The notes under the pieces were generated by a model that saw only the letters and a list, made by a program, of their open reading frames with translations, searched no databases and had not been told where the DNA came from. Below, in pieces: positions 24,923-36,800 of a stretch of DNA of 64,000 nucleotides; position 1 is the first letter of the stretch, and each line of letters starts with the position of its first letter. The translations under genes were made by a program, and so were the position numbers. Source of the stretch: Atopsyche davidsoni (lineage: Eukaryota; Arthropoda; Insecta; Trichoptera; Hydrobiosidae); assembly GCA_022113835.1 (NCBI GenBank), contig JAILWY010000015.1:5466001-5530000 (forward strand). Reading direction: 5' to 3'.

Positions 24923-25080
24923 GGTCCGTAGGCAAGTTTTGACTATGAAAGGGGGTCCATGGGCAAGTTTTGACTATGAAAGGGGGTCCGTGGACAAGTT
25001 TGGACTATAAAAGGGGGTCCGTAGGCAAGTTTGGACTATCAAAGGGGGTCCGTGAGCAAGCTTTGACTATGAAAGCGGGC
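24923..25080 (+). repeat. Minisatellite: five 31-base units ending at a hAT-like terminus
   Basis: Units start at 24923, 24954, 24985, 25016 and 25047, each GGTCCGTAGGCAAGTTTTGA followed by CTATGAAAGGG, with a few substitutions. Immediately after is GAGTTTGAGAGCCACTG (25086-25102), which resembles the right terminal inverted repeat of hAT non-autonomous elements. No matching left end was found, so the element seems truncated. The open frame across it is a consequence of the 31-base repeat. Confidence 0.8.
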
Positions 25081-25102
25081 CAAAAGAGTTTGAGAGCCAC
25101 TG

Positions 25103-28100
25103 CTTATATGGATATCCTGAAAGATAATTATTACAGACTTAACCCATTCTACAACCCCGCTGAGTTTAACGGGGATGATATTTGATATTATGTTTATTGT
25201 GAAGCGATAGTGAAAATTTAATATTAAAGATATTCACAATAAAATCGCATCTGTGGCTATCTGAAATAAATATTATATCAAAAATAAACTGCAATCAGCA
25301 AATTTTAAGACAAATTATTTACTTGGATAATAAGGTCACGTTATTATTTTATTCATGTTTATATCATTGCAATAGTTTGATGAAGTAATCGTTATAATGC
25401 TGCAAATGCCTATTATAAGTAATATTTCAATGTCTACTTATTCTTCATTATTGTTTGTCGTATAAATATATTCTCATAATAAATTTTCAGGAACAATATA
25501 GTCCGTCTAGACGAGATTGCACGCGCTTTGGGAACACTTCATAAAAATACTATAAACACTTGAAAGTAGACTTCTGTAGCAAACGAAAAAAAAAATTACA
25601 CCACCTGTTCAAACGTGTAACGTTAAAACGACATTTTTCCAATAAAATAAAACTTTTTACAAGTTCGGTGACTTTTTCATGGTGTCTTCAAGTTTACGAT
25701 GTTCAAATTTATTTTTGATTCACAACTTAATATTAATATCATATAAGTTTTCACATTTCTAACTAATAGTATTGTTAAGTTGGCAAATGCAATTAATATA
25801 TAATTTATATCGTATATATCAATCTCAAGTAACATATGTGGTGGTCATTTATTGTATCGATATAATTAAATTCTATTACACAAGAACAAACGAGATTTGT
25901 TATTTAGGTATTTATATATTGTAATTCCTCACTGAACAGTCAGAACAGTTAGTAATCTTCTATGATAAGGGTTGCAAATTTTACGCATGAGGGTTCTTCA
26001 GACATCCAATATACAGGTTATTGAAGCATTTACAGCACCTTCTATTTCTCGACCGATCAACTAATCATTAATTTAAGTTAATGCAAATAACTAAAAATAT
26101 AATAAAAATAAATCCAAACAGACATCTCTATATGCAACGAAATTATAAAAATAAAAAAAAATTATGTTAGAGCTTTAGTTAAAAATAAGAACCGAATAAA
26201 CATATTATTTTTAAAGACAAAAAGATTTGTTTCCACTGACATTTGAACTATTTTATTTTAACTTTAGTAAAGTAGTCAGTTTTGCTCATTATCAATTCAT
26301 TCAAAATGCGCAGGAAAATTCATGAAAATGTTAATTCAATGTACATACCAATTATAGGAAACCCTGCATAACCGTGTGGTGTAAAAATTAACGCCTCCGT
26401 AAAGAAGAAGTACACTTACCTGGAAGAAATAGAGAAAACATTATGAATATTTAAAAAAATAAGTTAAATATAAAACAAAATATTTAATCCGCTTGACTGA
26501 ATTAAGAAAATTGTACATTTTTTTCTATCCTTTTTGACATTGTAATCTTTACTTTTTTCTTTCTTTTCCGCTTTATATCTCAAGTGGAGCTCATTTTTAT
26601 TAGAGTTTATTAGAGCTCATTTTTATTATAGAGTTTTATATATTTTTATGCACCCCATTACCTTATCAGTGGTACCAAGTTATTTAAGAGGTTTTTTCTT
26701 TGGTGTTTCTTCCAAAAAAACAGTGATTTTTTTTGTATGTTTATTGTGTTAAAAATAAAAAAAAAATCAATGTTACTTTTTTGCAAACAGTGCTTAAATA
26801 AAACATACACAGTTTAAGATCCACAAAAATTTTAATGAAATATTATAGAGATATTTAAAATAAAATAATGAACCTGTTGATTTATTGTATAACGACAGTA
26901 CAATGACGTAAACAATTCAATTCAACTTGATAAGCACAACAAAATCACATCACCATAAAAACCTTTTACAACAGCAATATATAAACTCACTCATATTTAA
27001 AATTTACATAAATTATTTCATCAAAGACCCAAATTTGATAAATCTTCTGGTACAGCAATAAATGTGGAATATAAATTCAACTAAAACACATCTTCACAAA
27101 GCTTTAATATAGTATTAAAAAAAACCTATAACCTTTCTTATTTCAACTCCACAAAGACAATACCTACTAACCAACTAAACACATAACAAAACCGTTCATA
27201 ACCTTTCAGAAAATAATCGCGTAGGTTTAAACACTACTTCAATTTAAATTCGGATTCACGGGCCAAAGGCTCCACAATATTTCGGTTTTTATATCAAGTT
27301 TTTTTTTTAATATCAGCTGCCTTGATAAACCCTTCCCGAGGTCTTGACTTCTGGCATATTAGGCCCCGCGAGGATTCAGCCATAAAGGAGAAGTCATCTG
27401 GAAGAATTGGCTCGGCTGCGTTTGACTTATACCGCGAGGACTGATTTGCAATTGATTTTAATGGGACAGAAGATTTATAACCAAAAAATCAGCAAATATT
27501 CTTACTATATTAAAATAAAATGTATTTTTTTAAACAAGTACTATTTATGTTTCATTCTTGATATATTACTGTGTTGTTCACTTATGCTATCTGTATGGGT
27601 TCTTCATGTCCATACAGCCTTTGTTACATGAAGGCTATCTTACTTATAACGTCTTCTTTGGCCTATAACCCCATGCCCATTGGCAAGCAATAACTAATTT
27701 AATAGTTCATAAGCAATTTCTATAAATATGCAAGTCAGTTGTCGTTCGATAAAATATTCACATAAATATATTAAAAATAAATTTAATCGAAGCCTTATGA
27801 GTTACAAACAGGGCAAATAAGTTCAAATTACCTGAAAAATGCGCAATCCAAAGGATGCAGAGTTGAATTATTCTGCATTCAGATTTGCATTTAATTTTAT
27901 TTGAAAAACGTCTGGTGAGAAATTTCTCTCCAGCGATGAAGACCTCCGATAATTATAAAACTTAAATTGCAATTTGAAATACATTTGTACAAGATTCTTT
28001 TCAAAAAGTTTGCCTGGTCTTGTGGCGTTGCATTTTCAGTTCGGATAATTAAAAACTAATTGCTTTTAAAAAATTAAACTTTGAAAAAGTTCTTTGTAAT

Positions 28101-29978
28101 AATATTTTTTAATTACCAAAGTTTCTGTATTGGTATCCTTTTTCAGGATGTTTCTGTGATTCACCCTTTAAAATTCAATTAAAAGTTTTTATGAAGATTT
28201 TTGTGTTGCTATGTGAAATTTAATTGTATCATTTTATATAACGCGAACAATGTACAAACCATTTTTAATATAAATCTTAAGCACTCGGTAAGCTACGAAT
28301 GTATAAAAATTATTACCATTACTGAAAAGATATATGCAACATTATTTATTAAAAGTGTGAAAGCCTCAAAGTAGAAAATTTAATCATTGCTTGAAAAAAT
28401 ATTATAAACTTGTAAAGATATGTACTACCCATATAATTAGTTCATCGAATATAGAAAATAATCTTTTGAGGTAATAATTTTAATTTTTTTAAGCTTTTTG
28501 TACTCAACAAAGTTTAACAAAGAGAATCTCAACAACTTTAAAATGACAAAACAATACAAACCGGGATATACGTCAATGAATCTGAAGAGAAATTGTGCTT
28601 GGATTGTCATCCAGGAAGGCTGTGCCTACGTCAGATGAAAAGTTATTTAACGCGTTTAGAAGCCAGCGCCTAGAAACGGCACTCATTACTGAAGGGAAGC
28701 ATCCCTTAGCCAGTAATTATATTACTCATAATAATGTTAACCCCTAAATTGTACGCTGTTACTTCCCGCAGTCAACTTTTTAATTTAAAAAAATATATCT
28801 CCCTACGCAAAATTTTCTAGTTTTCAGTACTCCTGTTGATAAAATTAAAGCAATTTACGAAACAGCGTTTTAAGAATTTAAAATTTTCAAAATATGCACA
28901 GAAAAACCACTAAGGCTTATTGAAAAAATATATTTCAAATCTCCCATAATTCATTTTTGAAAAATATTGATATTTTGCTAATCTGTTTGTGTTCACTGTA
29001 ATATGGTTTTATTATTCAATATTAAATACCCCTAAGGCTTAATTCATTTAATGTGGGATGATAGATTTACAATAACAGCTTCGTGGGGCTATTTTTGAAT
29101 TTTACAATAACATCAAATTCAATATATTTTTTTAATATTTATAAATAAAAACGGCTTGAAAGTGAATTAGGTTTTTATGTGGGAATGCTTTTCTTTTTGG
29201 GGACTGCTTTAAACTAGTTAAAGAAAGACTTTCAAAGCAAAAAAAACATGAGAGAAACTGTAAGTAATAGATAATTTCCACGTTAAAATAATTAAGTCGA
29301 ACTCTAATATTTTAAGCTTTCTACAGCTTCGGGGTCTGATGCTGAGGGCTTGAAGAACGCAAACAATAAAAAAATAGTCGTTTCATTGGGTTTTCACTCA
29401 TTTAAACAAAATTAAACGTTTTTCTTCTGTCTTCAGGCTGAGCAATTCCGGAATATCTCGGACAAGATGTGACGCGCGATTCTCCCCGGTCGGCAAGAGC
29501 CCCATGTGCTTTGATTAAATTTCTCCAAAAATTGGGGAACGACCTTCGAGCTGCTTAATGCGACAGAAGATCGTCGAGATTTCCAAAGACGAAAACAACG
29601 ACCCCAAAGAGGAGAACAAACAAATTGAAAACCTAATAACCCCCAATAGCCTTCAGCCATAAAGCGTGAAAGTTTGACATCGAACTCCTGAAATTGAAAA
29701 ATATTGTAATTTAAAAAGGAGCTTCAATGATAATTGTTGATTGTCTGTATATAAAATAAACGGTATACTGGGAAAAAAGACAAAAAGTGATGTGCAAAAT
29801 TATTACAAGTATTTCATCGCAATTTAAGTAGCAATAACAGCAGGTGTTAAAATTGCTACCTGAAAATGATATCATGCGTCGCATCCGATTCAACGCTATT
29901 ATTTATTACATAAATATTATATCTAAAAAATGATATTAGCTCTTTTATGAAAATGATATTTATTAATATTATTGCAGT
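25103..29978. other. Long non-coding stretch
   Basis: AT-rich, with GC-richer patches near 27320-27440, 28600-28700 and 29440-29660. A duplicated TTATTAGAGYT motif lies near 26598-26630. No gene, RNA or clear mobile element. Confidence 0.45.
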
Positions 29979-30140
29979 TATTACTAATATGATTAGGCAC
30001 ATTAGTTCACACAAAGAAGATGATTAAATAAACTTTTTTGTGTGGGATTTGAACTCACATCCCCAGGCTTACATGGCCGGTATAATAAACCCGTAATGGG
30101 TAATAAATACGCACTCAATTGACGTTCAGTCCAAAAAATA
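29979..30140 (-). repeat. Fold-back/SINE-like repeat family A, copy 3 (rearranged)
   Basis: It begins with ATTACTAATATGATTAGGCA and GAAGATGATT, then GTGTGGGATTTGAACTCACA and CCCCAGGCTTACATGGCCGG. It then jumps to AATAAACCCGTAATGGGTAA and TTGACGTTCAGTCCAAAAAA. On the minus strand the B-box-like part is GTGAGTTCAAATCCCACAC. Relative to copies 1 and 4 the 5' half of the tRNA-like region is replaced by the terminal tail block, another inverted-end arrangement. Confidence 0.6.
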
Positions 30141-31044
30141 GTTATACATTATTGCAGTTCGTAAAATTTTGTTGTTTTATGCTTAGATAGTAGGCTCGTC
30201 CGCCGGCTGAGCCCCTTGCATCTCGAGGTAGTGTTGTGTTTACTGAAAAGCTACTGTGCTTTCAGTCCACCCTTGAAGGTGGCTTGTTCAGGGACGTGTC
30301 TTACGGGTCTGCCGCTGGTCGTTAGCGACGGCCGTAGCCTTAATTAACGGAAGGCTCTGCTGCCACGAGGACTCCAGCCACACCCGTGTGCCTCGCCGTG
30401 TAACGCCGTTTTCTATTAACGTTTAAGTCTTATTCCAAATTCTAACATGAAACACCAGTTTTGTTGGGAACTTTTGACTTCGGTTGCTGGTAATTAGGTT
30501 CTAAGTATCTGAAACTGTATGAGAACTGCTAAAACTTACAGTGGCTAGGAACGCAGGGGTTGCGATAACCCGTGGAAAATCATATTTTAAAAAAAATATC
30601 TGCTCGGTATCACCCAGGTACTATAATACGAAAATACGATCTCTTTTCACAAATCATAGTAATTTTTTTTATTATAAATATGTATTACTATAAATCAAAT
30701 CTTACTATTATGGGTTCATCTCACTTATGAATGTCTAAATTGTTAGGAGAGTACGATATTTAATATTTTTGACCTCCTTCACTTTTCAAGGGTTCCTTCA
30801 GCCCGCAGATACTGAAAGCCGAAAGAGTCGACAAATTTTCATGTCATTTGTCTATTTGTATTTAAAACCTAAATATATATTGCAACACATGAAACTAAAC
30901 TGCCATATGCTCATCACACTTGTAAAATATTTCCTTGCGACCCACCGAGACAGTAAAGATTACGCACGGCGTTGTTGAATCTCGCACGTTAAAGGGCACT
31001 TGCTGCAATCAAGAAGCCTCGAAACAAAATGAGCTTATCAAATT
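30141..31044. other. Non-coding DNA with GC-rich islet
   Basis: About 30190-30410 is GC-rich (GTCCGCCGGCTGAGCC, GTTAGCGACGGCC) and may be regulatory or an unrecognised repeat. No supported gene. Confidence 0.4.
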
Positions 31045-31147
31045 GCGGCTAATTAGCTTCCAGCCAGATTCCACGGCGTAGTCAATTAGCCGCCGCAGCC
31101 GAGTGCACGCCGCGCAAGATGGCGGCCCGGCTCGCAAAATGGCTGCC
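31045..31147. promoter_or_regulatory. Compact candidate enhancer/PRE: paired homeodomain cores plus two YY1-type sites
   Basis: GCGGCTAATT (31045-31054) and its exact inverse AATTAGCCGC (31084-31093) frame a 29-base gap. Each contains a TAATT homeodomain core. They are followed by AAGATGGCGGC (31116-31126) and AAAATGGCTGCC (31136-31147), both close to the YY1/PHO consensus. The segment is a GC-rich islet in AT-rich DNA. Function is inferred from motifs only. Confidence 0.4.
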
Positions 31148-31424
31148 GGAAATAATTGGCGGAGAGTGCTCGCTGAGAGGACGTCCCGCATAATGTCTGC
31201 CAGCCTCGCGCACTCGTTAAACTCCATTATAAGAAAACATCACATTAAAATGGAAATTATCAGTTTATATATTCTAGAAAAAAAAACAAATTTAACACCC
31301 CCTCCCCCCAACTTGCTAAAATTTTAATTATGTTTTCAATTAAATTTAAAAGCCACTCATGAAAAACGTCTATTACTCAAGTCATTCAAGCGATTCCAGT
31401 ATAACTTGTTGAATTTCAATATAG

Positions 31425-31760
31425 TACTAATACGATTAGGCACATTAGTTCATATATAGAAGATGATTTAAAGAAACTCTCAGAAAAGTATCATCGTGAT
31501 TTGTGTGGGATTTGAACCCACATTCCCTGGTTTAAATGACCGGTGTACTAACCCTTGTACTAACGAATCACTTCCGTTTATCGAGAATTTTTAACAATCA
31601 TACTCTACATATGAAGCAATGTGCCCAGGCTAACCAATATTTAGAGTTTCTTTAAATCATCTTCTATATATGAACTAATGTGCGTAATCATATTAGTAAT
31701 AATATAATAAACCCGTAATGGGTAATAAATACGCATCTGATTGACGTTTAATAAAAAAAT
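31425..31760 (-). repeat. Fold-back repeat family A, copy 4, with tRNA-Asp-like interior
   Basis: Inverted arms lie at about 31426-31480 and 31643-31700 (CTAATACGATTAGGCACATT; GAAGATGATTTAAAGAAACT). Between them the minus strand at 31503-31570 reads CGTTAGTACAAGGGTTAGTA, CACCGGTCATTTAAACCAGG and GTGGGTTCAAATCCCACAC. The first block strongly resembles the 5' half of tRNA-Asp genes, and GGTTCAAATCC is a perfect B box. A terminal tail (AATAAACCCGTAATGGGTAA to about 31760) is shared with 11199 and 30140. This is the most complete copy in the window. Confidence 0.7.
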
Positions 31761-33707
31761 CGACATATGAATTTCAATATTTTTTACTTCTAAAACATAT
31801 ACTATTTCAGCCATATAAATATACGTAGCAAAACAAATCGTAACCTTAGTCAACAATATCTTTGTATTAAATCAGTTGTACAATTTGCCAGCTAGTGATA
31901 GATTTTTGGTAAGTGTTATCGGAATATAGTAAATATATTTATTTATTTATTATTTTTTTCCCATTCTAATAAATGATATCTCAATGGTCCATCTCACACT
32001 GTCCCCGGTCTCGTAAAATATTTGTATTCACACGACAGCCATTATTCATACCATATTAAATTCACGCTTTAATAACTAGCACCAGAGAATAGTTCCGAGG
32101 CTATAATGCCGAGACAGTGGCGTCCCTAATGAAAAGTTCTTGGCTTCAAATTGAATTGAAAAGCACGTCCGTGCATTGCGTGGCGTGAAATATTTACAGC
32201 CAACTAGGAAATGAAGTTGTACCGAGTAATGCACATAAATATCCCCACGCCCGAGAAAAGTTCCCAACTAACATCCCTCTGCTCAAAGTTCCGGGTATAT
32301 TAAATAATTTTCAAAAATAAGATTTAATAAGCAGCAAGGAAAACGCTATTATAATAACTTTCCTGAATAGGTGAAAGGCAATCGTGGTGAAAGAAAACAT
32401 TGGAACTTAAGAAACTATTAACAACAACAAAAAAAAAAAAATATTTTTTTGTAAAAATATATTATGTAAATCATACGATTTTAACTAATCGATTCACACA
32501 TGAAACGGCGAAAAAAAAAACTCAAAACACTTTTTACCTGACACAGGTGATATAACTAAAAAAATGTTATTTACTTTTATTAAACTTAAAGTAGCTAAAA
32601 ACAAATATCTCACTAATGGTTTTTCTTTTCATATTTTTTTTTATTTGATAGCACACTTTGTCTAATGCAAATATCAAGAAACATCAAATTTCAAAATCAT
32701 CAAATTATAAAATATTGACTTCTTTATTATTTGCGGACATTTTATGAAACAACGTATATGAATCTTTATTAAAATCATTACATGGGAAATACTTCCAAAT
32801 AAGTTATTATATTCATGGGCACTTATGTGATTTGTTTCCAAGTGTCAAATAGAACCGATCATCAAATAAAAACTTTCTTATTTGCTTACTATTTTTTTCC
32901 TTGCAATATTGCTTTAATGAAATGAAAAGAATTCAAAAAATAAAACAGTAGCTTGTCTGAACCACGTTGTCGAGTTCACAGAAAGGATGTGTACTTTTAT
33001 CGCTCGAGCTGTTAAAACAGTCGTTACAACGATTTTCTAATCAATCAAATCATTTTATTTAAAGGCAATAAACAAGGTGCTTTTAAAAGCGATCAATCAA
33101 TTCTACCAATCATGCAAAGTACTGAAGTAACTTCATCCACTGTGCTTTTATACGAAACAACAATAAGTTCACAGTGTATTATTTGAAAATTTTGATCACT
33201 GAATATGTCATTTAGTAAAATTTCGTTCAGCTTAAAACTGAACAGTATTTTATTCAAACAATGTTTCGTTCAAATCAAAAGGTTGCTTGAGAATGCGACT
33301 GCTATTTTCATTATCCTGTCGTAGCTTGGCAAATGTTTAACCAACGAAACTCGGATGCAAAGCACACACGATGTCCAAATTGACATTGCCGCATGAGATA
33401 TGCGAGAATGAGGAGAGCGCATGCAAACATTATATTATATTTACAGTCTGAGCGTCACTTCGGTGCAGACAAGACCCCGGGGCGGGTATTGTACAACATT
33501 GCAGGCAAACAACCCCCTCCCCTATGCCTCCTGATCAATTTCAAATTGAATTGAATATCGAGCCATACGACGAAGCTGCACCCTTATATCAACCCCGGGG
33601 GGTGGAGACTTGTATGACAATTTTTATCTCTTCCAATACTGCGATTTTTCATGTACAAGCGCAGACCTTCTTACAAATCATAAACCGGTTTTAAAGATAC
33701 AAAATTT
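31761..33707. other. AT-rich non-coding DNA
   Basis: Contains the family E tail at 32490-32565 and a GC-richer patch at 33360-33620 with two CCCCGGGG-type palindromes near 33476 and 33594. No gene is supported. Confidence 0.45.
32490..32565 (-). repeat. Family E SINE-like tail, copy 1
   Basis: The minus strand reads ACCTGTGTCAGGTAAAAAGT, then CGCCGTTTCATGTGTGAATC. The order of ACCTGTGTC, A/T-rich spacer and CGTTATTTCATGTGTGAATA is repeated at 61008-61100. Confidence 0.4.
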
Positions 33708-33855
33708 CTTGTTAAGCGACAAGGTATTTGATTCGTAAAGATCCATTATTATAATGAGAAAAATACCTTTGTATTTTATCTTCACTTTGAGTTTATTAAA
33801 AAAAATTGTATTACTAGTTTCGACACAATACACTGAGTCATCATCAGATGCATAA
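33708..33855 (-). repeat. Repeat family B copy 1 with hammerhead-like core
   Basis: The minus strand carries GCATCTGATGATGACTCAGT, then GTCGAAACTAGTAATACA, then AATAAACTCAAAGTGAAGAT and AATGGATCTTTACGAATCAA. The same blocks in the same order occur at 38688-38832 and 63400-63565. CTGATGA, a short GAC/GTC stem and GAAAC match the conserved core of hammerhead ribozymes as found in Penelope-like elements, except for one extra U after CUGAUGA. Confidence 0.6.
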
Positions 33856-36800
33856 CTTATAATTTTAATTATATATATATATATTATATAAAATTTCAAT
33901 AACAATCACTAACAGTACCTGTGTGCTATAATTTAAATTTATTCAACATAATTTTCAAACGGGCAATATTATTAGTCGAATCCCTAGGAGACTTAAACCA
34001 AACTGCAAATAATAAAATTGTGTCATGTTACATCGCTGAGAAAAACATGTGACCATTTCACTATTAAATATTTTTTTATTAAAAAGTCTAAACTGATTAA
34101 AATTCAAATTTCAAAAAGTCACTTTAAAATTGATTGAAATTGAAAAAAATATGATAGTATATCTACGCATTGTTAATATACAAACCTCTTCACTCAACGT
34201 CAATAACAATGAAAAATTATATTCAGATATTTCTCAGTTTGAATAATAATCAACCCTTGTTGTTTTAAAAGCAATTTGTATGCAGTTTGCATTGACAGCA
34301 TTGCATGCATTGTCGATGCAAAGCATGTGCAGCTGTCGGTAGCAGGCACGATACTAATCATCGACTATAGAAGATCTAATTCTATTCATTTCTGTTATGT
34401 AAAATTGCAATACAAAGTGCATAGTAAACACTCTAGACACATCCGGTTTTTATAACAATATTTGTTTAAATATTAAATAATTTATACAATCTTTTTTAGC
34501 TAGTCAGTTCAAATATTCTAAGCTTAGATCAAGTACAATTCTGTCAAATGAATCCCAAACGATTATAATAAAAAATATATATATAAACAGTAATAAGTTA
34601 TACATAACACTATCCAAAAATATATATTTGAAATATGTAAATGCTCAATTAATATAAAAATATGATTTTAAAGATCTGTATAGTTTTCAGTAAAAATCAA
34701 GAGTCCATGTGTATTGAATATTTGTATTATTATTTTAAAATAATAGCATGCTTTAAATTATTGATTGTTGGTGGTTTAAGCTTTTGTTGAGTCTAGGCTG
34801 TTGAATAATAATTAATTGATTAATTAATCATCTACAGCAGCAGATTGGCTGAAGCAGCTATCGTAAGTTCTTCGCTGCACTCCAAGCCCTCTATAGGCCC
34901 GTAACCACGTTACCTGATGGGTTTTCCCATTAACCTAACCTCACCTGACCTCCATCAATTTGAGGGACCACCGGGGCTAACATGCGGCCCATCGGCGACC
35001 GCTACACACCTTAATTCAATTCAGAGGCACCTGTTCGAGTCCGGGCTGGAGGCCCAATAAAGGCTAACTGGCTGGGTATAGAACTCACTAACAAAATGCT
35101 AGTTACTCGGATGATGTGCCTGAACATCAAAACTATTAATCACACCAATTTGCCTGTTTGGCAAATAATTTAACCTTTAGATGATAAAACCTATCATTTA
35201 GAAATATGCGAGTCATAAATAAAACATAATTCTTAAATAGCCCTTTCTAAAAAATTACAGAAAACCGGATGGAATAATGTTTGTTACGCTATTACGGATT
35301 TTTTGTGGCAATAAATATCCCTATTAAAATAAATAGTTAAAATGCATTTCAATACTATTTGATTCAATAATAATATTGTTATCATTATATAAAGTAATTT
35401 TATTTAATTTTAATTTAATTGGCTTATCAATGAGACCTTTTCAAACAAGAGATTATTGAACAACCAGTATAAACACAGCCTTTGTTAAATATCACGTCTG
35501 CAAGGTGCTACCGCAAACTACAGATTCCCTTGTTAAATACATAAAAAAAACATAAATTTTAAATGAAAAACGAGTAAAATTTCCATACATACTGCTCTAA
35601 AATAAGAAATCATGTTAAATATTCCGATGCTATCGAGCCACGGTTCCGTTGGCAGACAACTTCATGAGTTATTCAAACTGAAATCGGTGTTTCTCCTTTC
35701 TGAAAATAGTATCTCTGATCGAAGTCAATTATTCACTTACCCTTTACAGGTATAAACTCTGACATTACTATAAATAGGTATTTGCATGGCATAAACTAGA
35801 GCCTGCACTTCCGATTACTCCGTCTAAATACTGTTGTGCTTTGGTAGCTGATGTGTTATTTGACCTTTATATTTATTTTATAAAATATTCGCAAGTATTA
35901 CTTTAAATGACTCCCACAAGTAGATGGATATATATACTTTACAAATAACCTTTATTATTATCTACGGGAAGCATAGTGTCTCAGGCTCCACCATTCTTCA
36001 TCACACCATAAGAGTTAACCTTTATCAACATGACTCAGCAAGTGCAGTTTTCCATTTTTTTATTTATTACGTAACGTCCTGGTGCAAATAATTGAGTTGT
36101 AACGTCTTCTCTCAGGTATTCGCAGGTTGTGATATCCTCTGGGACCAACTCGATAAAAGATCAATGTACAAATATAAAAAATACTACAAGGAAATAATAT
36201 ACAAAAAATATATATATATATTTCGTATGTAGTATCTAAAAACCACAATAAACCCTCTTGATCCATGGTGAACAAATGGCATGTCATACCGCTGCTTATG
36301 GTGCGATATGTTTATTTTACAACCCTTTCTGGTTACATTAATAAAATGTTCGGGAGAGAGCACTACTTTATCATAGTAAACATGTGACGGTTACGAATAT
36401 TTTACAATTTAACCAATTCGTAAAAGGTATACAAATAATAAATAAACGTGGTTGTCGTTTCATTTTGATCATAACACAATTTTATAAAATTTTAAATATT
36501 CAAAGTGACAAAGTGAATATAAAGGCCAAAGTCCGTTATTTGATTTTACATGATATTTACTGATTAAAACAGTTGATAAATAAACTACCCATTGTGTGCT
36601 TTGCAGCCTAATATTTTATTTTTAATATGTAATAAAATAATCTCATGTGCGATCTAAAATAAATGATGATTTCATACTTCATGGAATCGTAATTACTAAA
36701 AAAATATCATAATGAATAAATCGGATTTCACATTACAACAATGAAACAGGCAGCCATTGTGATAAATTAATAAAATTTCATGTAATCTTGGGAAATTGTA

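Noticed and set aside
24923..25080. CRISPR-like array
   Set aside because: Units are directly adjacent with no unique spacers; this is a eukaryotic minisatellite.
24970..25185. 71-residue frame over the minisatellite
   Set aside because: Repetitive peptide arises from the 31-base repeat; unit length is not a multiple of three, so no conserved peptide repeat.
31009..31327. Open frames on both strands over the 31 kb islet
   Set aside because: Both strands open because of the GC-rich motif cluster; regulatory reading fits better.
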